Assembly: GCA_037954235.1 (NCBI GenBank)
Contig: JBBMOA010000001.1
Coordinates: forward strand, 2,717,001-2,781,000
Direction: 5' to 3'
Length of the DNA: 64,000 bases
From: Aulostomus chinensis
Lineage: Eukaryota > Chordata > Actinopteri > Syngnathiformes > Aulostomidae
A model generated the notes under the pieces. It had not been told where the DNA came from. It did no database searches and saw nothing but the letters and a program-made list of their open reading frames with translations. The translations under genes and the position numbers were made by a program. Numbering within the stretch: position 1 is the stretch's first letter; each line of letters opens with the position of its first letter. This document shows positions 16,462 to 29,800 of this stretch, in pieces.

Positions 16462-18430
16462 ACGAACCTCAAAATAATGCGACAGTGATGTAGTAAGAAT
16501 TGCTAATGAACTCAAAATGATGCTTACAGTAATGTAGTAAGTCTTGCTACGAACCTCAAAATAATGCGACAGTGATGTCGGAAGAATTGCTAATGATCTA
16601 AAAATGATGCCGACAGTAATGTGAAGGTTTCGAATAACCTCAAAGTGATGCTGACAGTCATGTGGTAAGAATTGCTAATGAACTCAAAATGATGCTAAAA
16701 GTAATGTCGTGAGAGTTGCTAATAAACTCAGTGATGCTTAAAGTAATGTAGTAAGTGTTTCGAACTCCCTCAAAAAGATGCTGACAGTCAGGTAGTAAGA
16801 GTTGCTACTAACCTCAAAATAATGCGACAGTGATGTCAGAAGAATTGCTAATGAACTCAAAATGATGCTAAAAGTAATGTAGTGAAGGTTTCGAATAACC
16901 TCAAAGTGATGCTGATATTCATGTAGTAAGAGTTGCTAGGAACCTCAAAATAATGCGACAGTGATGTCGTAAGAATTGCTAATGATCCCAAAATGATGCA
17001 ACAGTGATGTCGTAAGAATTGCGAATTTACTCAAAATGATACTAACAGTAATGTAGTGATAGTTGCTAATAAACTCAGTGATGCTTACAGTAATGCTGTA
17101 AGTGTTGCTACGAACCACAAAAGTGTAATGTAGTGTAGTGTAGTGAGAATTGCTAATGAACTCAACATGATGCTAACAGTAATGTAGTGAAAGTTTCGAA
17201 TAACCTCAAAGTGATGCTGACAGTCATGTGGTTAGAGTTGCGAGTAACCTAAAAATGATGCTGACAGTAATGTAGTAAGATTTGCTAATAACCTCAAAAT
17301 AATGCGACAGTGATGTCGGAAGAATTGCTAATGAATTCAAAATGATGCTAACAGTAATGTAGTGATAGTTGCTAATAAACTCAGTGATGCTTACAGTAAT
17401 GTAGTAAGTGTTTCGAACTCCCTCAAAATGATGCTGACAGTCAGGTAGTAAGAGTTGCTACTATCCTCAAAATAATGCGACAGTGATGTCAGAAGAATTG
17501 CTAATAAACTCAAAATGATGCTAACAGTAATGTAGCAAGTGTTATGAAAAACCTCAAAGTGATGCTGAATGTCATGTAGAAAGAGTTGCTACGAACCTCA
17601 AAAAAATGCGACAGTGATGTCTGAAGAATTGCTAAAGATCTCAAAATGATGCGACAGTAATGGAGTAAGAATTGCTAATGTACTCAAAATGATGCTAACC
17701 GTCATGTAGTGAAAGTTTCGAATAACCTCAAAGTGATGTTGACAGTCATGTTGTTAGAGTTTCGAGTAACCTAAAAATGATGCGGAAAGTAATGTAGTAA
17801 GAGTTGCTAATAACCTCAAAACAATGCGACAGTGATGTCAGAAGAATTGCTAATAAACTCAAAATGATGCTAACAGTAATGTAGCAAGTGTTATGAAAAA
17901 CCTCAAAGTGATGCTGAATGTCATGTAGAAAGAGTTGCTACGAACCTCAAAAAAATGCGACAGTGATGTCTGAAGAATTGCTAAAGATCTCAAAATGATG
18001 CGACAGTAATGGAGTAAGAATTGCTAATGTACTCAAAATGATGCTAACCGTCATGTAGTGAAAGTTTCGAATAACCTCAAAGTGATGTTGACAGTCATGT
18101 TGTTAGAGTTTCGAGTAACCTAAAAATGATGCGGACAGTAATGTAGTAAGAGTTGCTAATAACCTCAAAATAATGCGACAGTGATGTCTGAAGAATTGCT
18201 AATGATCTCAAAATGATGCGACAGTGATGTCGTAAGAATTGCTAATGAAGTCAAAATAATGCTAACAGTAATGTAGTGATAGTTGCTAATAACCTCAAAA
18301 TGATGCTTACAGTGATGTAGTGATAGTTACTAATAAACTCAAAATAATGCGACAGTGATGTAGTAAGAGTTGCTAATAACCTCAAAATAATGCGACAGTG
18401 ATGTCGGAAGAATTGCTAATGATCTCAAAA
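16462..18430 (+). repeat. Satellite array, edge zone of diverged monomers
   Basis: Monomers of 43-44 bp with many variants: GTTTCGAATAACCTC, GAATTGCTAATGATCTC, AATGCGACAGTGATGTCGG, GATGCTGACAGTCATG. Different monomer types recur in a loose longer order (TTTCGAACTCCCTC at about 15327, 15498, 16757 and 17408). This is the oldest-looking part of the array, as expected at a satellite edge where exchange is rare. Confidence 0.93.
17489..18186 (+). repeat. 349 bp tandem doublet (eight monomers each)
   Basis: 17489-17837 and 17838-18186 are nearly identical and share private variants such as GTAGCAAGTGTTATGAAAAA, CTCAAAAAAATGCG and GATGCTAACCGTCATG. It is a single recent duplication within otherwise diverged monomers. 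Confidence 0.9.
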
Positions 18431-20880
18431 TGATGCGACAGTGATGTAATGAGAGTTGCTACTAACCTCAAAATGATGCTGAAAGTGATGTATTGAGAGT
18501 TGCTAAAAACCTAAAAATGATGCTACAGTGATGTAATGAGAGTTGCAACGATCCTCAAAATGATGCTACAGTGATGTGGTGAGAGTTGCTACGAACCTCA
18601 AAATGATGCTACAGTAATGTCGTGAGAGTTGCGACTATCCTCAAAATGATGCTAGAGTGATGTAATGAGAGTTGCTACAAATGTCCAAATGATGCTAGAG
18701 TGATGTAATGAGAGTTGCTAAAACCTAAGAAATAATGCTTCAGTGATGTGGTGATAGTTGCTACGAACCTCAAAATGATGCGACAATGACGTAGTGAGAG
18801 TAGATACTAATCTCAAAATGATTCTGACAGTGATGTGGTGAGAGTTGCTACGATCCTCAAAATGATGCTACAGTGATGTTATGACAGTTGCTACTAACCT
18901 AAGAAATTATGCTGACAGTGTTGTGGTGAGAGTTGATAGTAATTTCAAAATCATGCGAAAGTGATGTCATGAGAGTTGCTTCTAACCGAAGAAATGATGC
19001 TACAGTGATGTGGTGAGAATTGCTACGATGCTCAAACTGAAGCTTCCAGTAATGTAGTGAGAGTTGCTCCAAACCTCGAAATGATGCTACAGTGATGTAG
19101 TGATAGTTGCTCCAAACCTCAAAATGATGCTATAGTGATGTCATGGGAGTTGCTACTAACCTAAGAAATGATGCTACAGTGATGTAATGAGAGTTGCTAC
19201 GATCCTCAAAATGATGCTACAGTGATGTGGTGAAAGTTGCTACTTACCTAAGAAATGATGCTACAGTGATGTGGTGAGAGTTGCTACGAACCTCAAAATG
19301 ATGCTACAGTGATGTAATGAGAGTTGCTACTAATCTCAAAATCATGGTACAGTAATGTCGTGAGAGTTGCTACTTCCCTAAGAAATGATGCTACAGTGAT
19401 GTGGTGAGAGTTGCTACGAACCTCAAAATGATGCTACAGTGATGTAATGAGGGTTGCTATTTACCTAAGAAATGATGCTACAGTGATGTGGTGAGAGTTG
19501 CTACGAAGCTCAAAATGATGCAACAGTGATGTGGTGAGAGTTGCTACGAATCTCAAAATGATGCGACAGTGATGTAGTGAGAGTTGCTACGAACCTAAGA
19601 AGTGATGCTACAGTGATGTAATGAGAGTTGCTACTAATCTCAAAATGATGCTACAGTAATGTCGTGAGAGTTGCTACTTACATCAAAATGATGCTGACAG
19701 TGATGTGGTGACAGTTGCTACGATCCTCAAAATGATGCTACAGTGATGTAATGAGAGTTGCTACTTACCTAAGAAATGATGCTACAGTGATGTGGTGAGA
19801 GTTGCTACGAACCTCAAAATGATGCTCCAGTGATGTAATGAAAGTTGATAGTAATTTCAAAATCATGCTAAAGTGATGTAATGAGAGTTGCTACTTACCT
19901 AAGAAATGATGCTAGAGTGATGTGGTGAGAGTTGATAGTACTTTCAAAATCATGCTAAAGTGATGTAATGAGAGTTGCTACTTACCTAAGAAATGATGCG
20001 AGAGTGATGTGGTGAGAGTTGCTACGAACCTAAAAATGATGCTACAGTGATGTAATGAGAGTTGCTACGAATCTCAAAATGATGCAACAGTGATGAAGTG
20101 AGAGTTGCTATGATCCTTAAAATGAGGTGGCAGTGATGTAGTGAGAGTTGATACTAATCTCAAAATGATGCTGACAGTGATGTGGTGAGAGTTGCGACGA
20201 ACCTCAAAATCATGCTACAGTGATGTACTGAGAGTTGCTACAAATGTCCAAATGATGCTAGAGTGATGTAATGAGAGTTGCTACTTACCTAAGAAATAAT
20301 GCGACAGTGATGTAATGAGAGTTGCTACGAATCTCAAAATGATGCTACAGTAATGTCGAGAGAGTTGCGACTATCCTCAAAATGATGCGACAGTGATGTA
20401 TTGAGATTTGCTACGATCCTTAAAATGAGGTGGCAGTGATGTGGTGAGAGTTGATACTAATCTCAAAATGATGCTGACAGTGATGTGGTGAGAATTGATA
20501 GTAATTTCAAAATCACGCTAAAGTGATGTAATGAGAGTTGCTACTTTCCGACGAATTGATGCTACAGTGATGTGGTGAGAGTTGCGACGAACATCAAAAT
20601 CATGCTACAGTGATGTAGTGAGAGTTGCTACGAATCTCAAAATGATGCTACAGTAATGTCGTGAGAGTTGCGACTATCCTCAAAATGATGCAACAGCGAT
20701 GTAGTGAGAGTTGCTACAATCCTCAAAATGATGCGATAGTGATGTGGTGAGAGGTGCTACGATCCTTAAAATGAGGTGGCAGTGATGTAGTGAGAGTTGA
20801 TACTAATCTCAAAATGATGCTGACAGTGATGTAGTGAGAGTTGCGACAAACCTAAGAAGTGATGCTACAGTGATGTAGTG
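18431..20880 (+). repeat. Satellite array, transition zone
   Basis: Monomers now end TGATGTAATGAGA or TGATGTGGTGAGA, as in the inner array. They are still variable (CTACAAATGTCCAAATG, AAAATGAGGTGGCAG, GTTGATACTAATCTC) and are not organised into long exact repeats. Some of these variants return at 35880-36530 in the inner array. Confidence 0.9.
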
Positions 20881-23800
20881 AGAGTTGCTACGAACCGCAA
20901 AATGATGCTCCAGTGATATAATGAGGGTTGCTATTTACCTAAGAAATGATGCTACAGTGATGTGGTGAGAGTTGCTACGAATTTCAAAATGATTCTACAG
21001 TGATATAATGAGAGTTGCTACAAACCTAAGAAATGATGCGACAGTGATGTGGTGAGAGTTGCTACGAACCTCAAAATGATGCTACAGTGATGTGGTGAGA
21101 GTTGCTACGAATCTCAAAATGATGCCACAGTGATGTAGTGAGAGTTGCTACGAACCTCAAAATGATGCGACAGTGATGTGGTGAGAGTTGCTACGAATCT
21201 CAAAATGATGCGACAGTGATGTAGTGAGAATTGCTACAAACCTAAGAAGTGATGCTACAGTGATGTAATGAGAGTTGCTACTAATCTCAAAATCATGCTA
21301 CAGTAATGTCGTGAGAGTTGCTACGAATCTCAAAATGATGCTAAAGTGATGTAATGAGAGTTGCTACAAACCGAAGAAGTGATGCTACAGTGATGTGGTG
21401 AGAGTTGATAGTAATTTCAAAATAATGCTAAAGCGGTGTAATGAGAGTTGCTACTTCCCTAAGAAATGATGCTACAATGATGTAGTGAGAGTTGCAACGA
21501 ACCGCAAAATGATGCTACAGTGATGTGGTGAGAGTTGCTTCGAACCTCAAAATGATGCTACAGTGATGTAATGAGGGTTGCTATTTACCGAAGAAATTAT
21601 GCTACAGTGATGTGGTGAGAGTTGCTACGAACCTCAAAATGATGCTACAGTGATGTGGTGAGAGTTGCTACGAACCGCAAAATGATACTACAGTGATATA
21701 ATGAGGGTTTCTATATACCGAAGAAATGATGCTACAGTGATGTGGTGAGAGTTGCTACGAACCGCAAAATGATGCTACAGTGATATAATGAGGGTTGCTA
21801 TTTACCTAAGAAATGATGCTACAGTGATGTGGTGAGAGTTGCTACGAACCTCAAAATGATGCTACAGTGATGTAATGAGAGTTGCTACGAATCTCAAAAT
21901 GATGCTAAATAATGTCGTGAGAGTTGCTACTATCCTCGAAATGATGCAACAGTGATGTAGTGAGAGTTGCTACGATTCTCAAAATGATGCTAAAGTGATG
22001 TAATGAGAGTTGCTAAAAAACCTAAGAAATGATGCTACAGTGATGTGGTGAGAGTTGCTATTTACCTAAGAAATGATGCCACAGTGATGTGGTGAGAGTT
22101 GCTACGAACCTCAAAATGATGCTACAGTGATGTAGTGAGAGTTGCTACGAACCTAAGAAGTGATGCTACAGTGATGTAATGAGAGTTGCTACTAATCTCA
22201 AAATCATGGTACAGTGATGTCGTGAGAGTTGCTACGAACCTCAAAATGATTCTAAAGTGATGTAATGAGAGTTGCTACAAACCTAAGAAGTGATGCTACA
22301 GTGATGTGGTGAGAGTTGATAGTAATTTCAAAATAATGCTAAAGCGGTGTAATGAGAATTGCTACTTCCCTAAGAAATGATGCTACAGTGATGTGGTGAG
22401 AGTTGCTACGATCCTCAAAATGATGCTACAGTGATGTGGTGAGAGTTGCTACGAACCTCAAAATGATGCTACAGTGATGTAATGAGGGTTGCTATTTACC
22501 TAAGAAATGATGCGACAGTGATGTGGTGAGAGTTGCGACGAACCTCAAAATGATGCTACAGTGATGTGGTGAGAGTTGTTACGAACCGCAAAATGATACT
22601 ACAGTGATATAATGAGGGTTGCTATTTACCTAAGAAATGATGCTACAGTGATGTGGTGAGAGTTGCTAAGAAACTCAAAATGATGCTACAGTGATGTAAT
22701 GAGGGTTGCTATTTACCTAAGAAATTATGCTACAGTGATGTGGTGAGAGTTGCTACGAATCTCAAAATGATGCTACAGTGATGTGGTGAGAGTTGCTACG
22801 AACCGCAAAATGATGCTACAGAGATGTAATGAGGGTTGCTATTTACCTAAGAAATTATGCTACAGTGATGTGGTGAGAGTTGCTACGAATCTCAAAATGA
22901 TGCTAAAGTAATGTCGTGAGAGTTGCTACTATACTCAAAATGATGCAACAGTGATGTAGTGAGAGTTGCTACGATCTTCAAAATGATGCTAAAGTGATGT
23001 AATGAGAGTTGCGACAAACCTAAGAAGTGATGCTACAGTGATGTAGTGAGAGTTGCTACGAATTTCAAAATGATGCTACAGTGATATAATGAGAGTTGCT
23101 ACAAACCTAAGAAATGATGCGACAGTGATGTGGTGAGAGTTGCTACGAACCTCAAAATGATGCTACAGTGATGTGGTGAGAGTTGCTACGAATCTCAAAA
23201 TGATGCCACAGTGATGTAGTGAGAGTTGCTACGAACCTCAAAATGATGCGACAGTGATGTGGTGAGAGTTGCTACGAATCTCAAAATGATGCGACAGTGA
23301 TGTAGTGAGAGTTGCTACGAACCTAAGAAGTGATGCTACAGTGATGTAATGAGAGTTGCTACTAATCTCAAAATCATGCAACAGTAATGTCGTGAGAGTT
23401 GCTACGAATCTCAAAATGATGCTAAAGTGATGTAATGAGAGTTGCTACAAACCGAAGAAGTGATGCTACAGTGATGTGGTGAGAGTTGATAGTAATTTCA
23501 AAATAATGCTAAAGCGGTGTAATGAGAGTTGCTACTTCCCCAAGAAATGATGCTACAATGATGTAGTGAGAGTTGCTACGAACCGCAAAATGATGCTACA
23601 GTGATGTAATGAGGGTTGCTATTTACCAAAGAAATGATGCCACAGTGATGTGGTGAGAGTTGCTACGAACCTCAAAATGATGCTACAGTGATGTAGTGAG
23701 AGTTGCTACGAACCTAAGAAGTGATGCTACAGTGATGTAATGAGAGTTGCTACTAATCTCAAAATCATGGTACAGTAATGTCGTGAGAGTTGCTACGAAC

Positions 23801-26800
23801 CTCGAAATGATTCTAAAGTGATGTAATGAGAGTTGCTACAAACCTAAGAAGTGATGCTACAGTGATGTGGTGAGAGTTGATAGTAATTTCAAAATAATGC
23901 TACAGTTGCAACTTCCCTAAGAAATGATGCTACAGTGATGTGGTGAGAGTTGCTACGAACCTCAAAATGATGCTACAGTGATGTAATGAGGGTTGCTATT
24001 TACCTAAGAAATGATGCTACAGTGATGTGGTGAGAGTTGCTACGAACCTCAAAATGATGCTACAGTGATGTGGTGAGAGTTGATACGAACCGCAAAATGA
24101 TACTACAGTGATATAATGAGGGTTGCTATTTACCTAAGAAATGATGCTGCAGTGATGTGGTGAGAGTTGCTACGAAACTCAAAATGATGCTACAGTGATG
24201 TAATGAGGGTTGCTATTTACCAAAGAAATGATGCTACAGTGATGTGGTGAGAGTTGCTACGAATCTCAAAATGATGCTACAGTGATGTGGTGAGAGTTGC
24301 TACGAACCGCAAAATGATGCTACAGTGATGTAATGAGGGTTGCTATTTACCTAAGAAATGATGCTACAGTGATGTGGTGAGAGTTGCTACGAACCTCAAA
24401 ATGATGCTACAGTGATGTAATGAGGGTTGCTATTTACCTAAGAAATGATGCCACAGTGATGTGGTGAGAGTTGCTCTGAACCTCAAAATGATGCTACAGT
24501 GATGTAATGAGAGTTGCTACGAATCTCAAAACGATGCTAAAGTAATGTCGTGAGAGTTGCTACAAACCTAAGAAGTGATGCTACAGTGATGTGGTGAGAG
24601 TTGCTACGAACCTCAAAATGATGCGACAGTGATGTGGTGAGAGTTGCTACGAATCTCAAAATGATGCGACAGTGATGTAGTGAGAGTTGCTACGAACCTA
24701 AGAAGTGATGCTACAGTGATGTTATGAGAGTTGCTACTAATCTCAAAATCATGCTACAGTAATGTCGTGAGAGTTGCTACGAATCTCAAAATGATGCGAC
24801 AGTGATGTAGTGAGAGTTGCTACGAACCTAAGAAGTGATGCTACAGTGATGTAATGAGAGTTGCTACTAATCTCAAAATCATGCAACAGTAATGTCGTGA
24901 GAGTTGCTACGAATCTCAAAATGATGCTAAAGTAATGTAATGAGAGTTGCTACAAACCGAAGAAGTGATGCTACAGTGATGTGGTGAGAGTTGATAGTAA
25001 TTTCAAAATAATGCTAAAGCAGTGGAATGAGAGTTGCTACTTCCCTAAGAAATGATGCGACAGTGATGTCGTGAGCGTTGCTACGAACCTCAAAATGATG
25101 CTACAGTGATGTAATGAGGGTTGCTATTTACCTAAGAAATGATGCTACAGTGATGTGGTGAGAGTTGCTACGAACCTCAAAATGATGCTACAGTGATGTA
25201 ATGAGAGTTGCTACGAATCTCAAAATGATGCTAAAGTAAGGTCGTGAGAGTTGCTACTATCCTCAAAATGATGCAACAGTGATGTGGTGAGAGTTGCTAC
25301 GATCTTCAAAATGATGCTCAAGTGATGTAATGAGAGTTGCGACAAACCTAAGAAGTGATGCTACAGTGATGTAGTGAGAGTTGCTACGAACCGCAAAATG
25401 ATGCTCCAGTGATATAATGAGGGTTGCTATTTACCTAAGAAATGATGCTACAGTGATGTGGTGAGAGTTGCTACGAATTTCAAAATGATTCTACAGTGAT
25501 ATAATGAGAGTTGCTACAAACCTAAGAAATGATGCGACAGTGATGTGGTGAGAGTTGCTACGAACCTCAAAATGATGCTACAGTGATGTGGTGAGAGTTG
25601 CTACGAATCTCAAAATGATGCCACAGTGATGTAGTGAGAGTTGCTACGAACCTCAAAATGATGCGACAGTGATGTCGTGAGAGTTGCTACGAATCTCAAA
25701 ATGATGCTAAAGTGATGTAATGAGAGTTGCTACAAACCGAAGAAGTGATGCTACAGTGATGTGGTGAGAGTTGATAGTAATTTCAAAATAATGCTAAAGC
25801 GGTGTAATGAGAGTTGCTACTTCCCTAAGAAATGATGCTACAATGATGTAGTGAGAGTTGCAACGAACCGCAAAATGATGCTACAGTGATGTGGTGAGAG
25901 TTGCTACGAACCTCAAAATGATGCTACAGTGATGTAATGAGGGTTGCTATTTACCGAAGAAATTATGCTACAGTGATGTGGTGAGAGTTGCTACGAACCT
26001 CAAAATGATGCTACAGTGATGTGGTGAGAGTTGCTACGAACCGCAAAATGATACTACAGTGATATAATGAGGGTTTCTATATACCGAAGAAATGATGCTA
26101 CAGTGATGTGGTGAGAGTTGCTACGAACCGCAAAATGATGCTACAGTGATATAATGAGGGTTGCTATTTACCTAAGAAATGATGCTACAGTGATGTGGTG
26201 AGAGTTGCTACGAACCTCAAAATGATGCTACAGTGATGTAATGAGAGTTGCTACGAATCTCAAAATGATGCTAAAGTAATGTCGTGAGAGTTGCTACTAT
26301 CCTCGAAATGATGCAACAGTGATGTAGTGAGAGTTGCTACGATTCTCAAAATGATGCTAAAGTGATGTAATGAGAGTTGCTAAAAAACCTAAAAAGTGAT
26401 GCTACAGTGATGTGGTGAGAGTTGCTATTTACCTAAGAAATGATGCCACAGTGATGTGGTGAGAGTTGCTACGAACCTCAAAATGATGCTACAGTGATGT
26501 AGTGAGAGTTGCTACGAACCTAAGAAGTGATGCTACAGTGATGTAATGAGAGTTGCTACTAATCTCAAAATCATGGTACAGTGATGTCGTGAGAGTTGCT
26601 ACGAATCTCAAAATGATTCTAAAGTGATGTAATGAGAGTTGCTACAAACCTAAGAAGTGATGCTACAGTGATGTGGTGAGAGTTGATAGTAATTTCAAAA
26701 TAATGCTAAAGCGGTGTAATGAGAATTGCTACTTCCCTAAGAAATGATGCTACAGTGATGTGGTGAGAGTTGCTACGATCCTCAAAATGATGCTACAGTG

Positions 26801-29800
26801 ATGTGGTGAGAGTTGCTACGAACCTCAAAATGATGCTACAGTGATGTAATGAGGGTTGCTATTTACCTAAGAAATGATGCTACAGTGATGTGGTGAGAGT
26901 TGCGACGAACCTCAAAATGATGCTACAGTGATGTGGTGAGAGTTGTTACGAACCGCAAAATGATACTACAGTGATATAATGAGGGTTGCTATTTACCTAA
27001 GAAATGATGCTACAGTGATGTGGTGAGAGTTGCTAAGAAACTCAAAATGATGCTACAGTGATGTAATGAGGGTTGCTATTTACCTAAGAAATTATGCTAC
27101 AGTGATGTGGTGAGAGTTGCTACGAATCTCAAAATGATGCTACAGTGATGTGGTGAGAGTTGCTACGAACCGCAAAATGATGCTACAGAGATGTAATGAG
27201 GGTTGCTATTTACCTAAGAAATGATGCTACAGTGATGTGGTGAGAGTTGCTCCGAACCTCAAAATGATGCTACAGTGATGTGGTGAGAGTTGCTACGAAT
27301 CTCAAAATGATGCTAAAGTGATGTAATGAGAGTTGCTACAAACCGAAGAAGTGATGCTACAGTGATGTGGTGAGAGTTGATAGTAATTTCAAAATAATGC
27401 TAAAGCAGTGTAATGAGAGTTGCTACTTCCCTAAGAAATGAAGCGACAGTGATGTAGTGAGCGTTGCTACGAACCTCAAAATGATGCTACAGTGATGTAT
27501 TGAGGGTTGCTACAATCCTCAAAATGATGCGATAGTGATGTGGTGAGAGGTGCTACGATCCTTAAAATGAGGTCGCAGTGATGTAGTGAGAGTTGATACT
27601 AATCTCAAAATGATGCTGACAGTGATGTAGTGAGAGTTGCGACAAACCTAAGAAGTGATGCTACAGTGATGTAGTGAGAGTTGCTACGAACCGCAAAATG
27701 ATGCTCCAGTGATATAATGAGGGTTGCTATTTACCTAAGAAATGATGCTACAGTGATGTGGTGAGAGTTGCTACGAATTTCAAAATGATTCTACAGTGAT
27801 ATAATGAGAGTTGCTACAAACCTAAGAAATGATGCGACAGTGATGTGGTGAGAGTTGCTACGAACCTCAAAATGATGCTACAGTGATGTGGTGAGAGTTG
27901 CTACGAATCTCAAAATGATGCCACAGTGATGTAGTGAGAGTTGCTACGAACCTCAAAATGATGCGACAGTGATGTGGTGAGAGTTGCTACGAATCTCAAA
28001 ATGATGCGACAGTGATGTAGTGAGAGTTGCTACAAACCTAAGAAGTGATGCTACAGTGATGTAATGAGAGTTGCTACTAATCTCAAAATCATGCTACAGT
28101 AATGTCGTGAGAGTTGCTACGAATCTCAAAATGATGCTAAAGTGATGTAATGAGAGTTGCTACAAACCGAAGAAGTGATGCTACAGTGATGTGGTGAGAG
28201 TTGATAGTAATTTCAAAATAATGCTAAAGCGGTGTAATGAGAGTTGCTACTTCCCAAAGAAATGATGCTACAATGATGTAGTGAGAGTTGCAACGAACCG
28301 CAAAATGATGCTACAGTGATGTGGTGAGAGTTGCTACGAACCTCAAAACGATGCTACAGTGATGTAATGAGGGTTGCTATTTACCGAAGAAATTATGCTA
28401 CAGTGATGTGGTGAGAGTTGCTACGAACCTCAAAATGATGCTACAGTGATGTGGTGAGAGTTGCTACGAACCGCAAAATGATACTACAGTGATATAATGA
28501 GGGTTTCTATATACCGAAGAAATGATGCTACAGTGATGTGGTGAGAGTTGCTACGAACCGCAAAATGATGCTCCAGTGATATAATGAGGGTTGCTATTTA
28601 CCTAAGAAATGATGCTACAGTGATGTGGTGAGAGTTGCTACGAACCTCAAAATGATGCTACAGTGATGTAATGAGAGTTGCTACGAATCTCAAAATGATG
28701 CTAAAGTAATGTCGTGGGAGTTGCTACTATCCTCGAAATGATGCAACAGTGATGTAGTGAGAGTTGCTACGAACCTCAAAATGATGCTACAGTGATGTAG
28801 TGAGAGTTGCTACGAACCTAATAAGTGATGCTACAGTGATGTAATGAGAGTTGCTACTAATCTCAAAATCATGGTACAGTGACCTCGTGAGAGTTGCTAC
28901 GAATCTCAAAATGATTCTAAAGTGATGTAATGAGAGTTGCTACAAACCTAAGAAGTGATGCTACAGTGATGTGGTGAGAGTTGATAGTAATTTCAAAATA
29001 ATGCTAAAGCGGTGTAATGAGAATTGCTACTTCCCGAAGAAATGATGCTACAGCGATGTGGTGAGAGTTGCTACGATCCTCAAAATGATGCTACAGTGAT
29101 GTGGTGAGAGTTGCTACGAACCTCAAAATGATGCTACAGTGATGTAATGAGGGTTGCTATTTACCTAAGAAATGATGCTACAGTGATGTGGTGAGAGTTG
29201 CGACGAACCTCAAAATGATGCTACAGTGATGTGGTGAGAGTTGTTACGAACCGCAAAATGATACTACAGTGATATAATGAGGGTTGCTATTTACCTAAGA
29301 AATGATGCTACAGTGATGTGGTGAGAGTTGCTAAGAAACTCAAAATGATGCTACAGTGATGTAATGAGGGTTGCTATTTACCTAAGAAATTATGCTACAG
29401 TGATGTGGTGAGAGTTGCTACGAATCTCAAAATGATGCTACAGTGATGTGGTGAGAGTTGCTACGAACCGCAAAATGATGCTACAGAGATGTAATGAGGG
29501 TTGCTACAAACCGAAGAAGTGATGCTACAGTGATGTGGTGAGAGTTGATAGTAATTTCAAAATAATGCTAAAGCAGTGTAATGAGAGTTGCTACTTCCCT
29601 AAGAAATGAAGCGACAGTGATGTAGTGAGCGTTGCTACGAACCTCAAAATGATGCTACAGTGATGTATTGAGGGTTGCTATTTTCCTAAGAAATGATGCT
29701 ACAGTGATGTGGTGAGAGTTGCTACGAACCTCAAAATGATGCTACAGTGATGTAATGAGAGTTGCTACGAATCTCAAAATGATGCTAAAGTAATGTCGTG

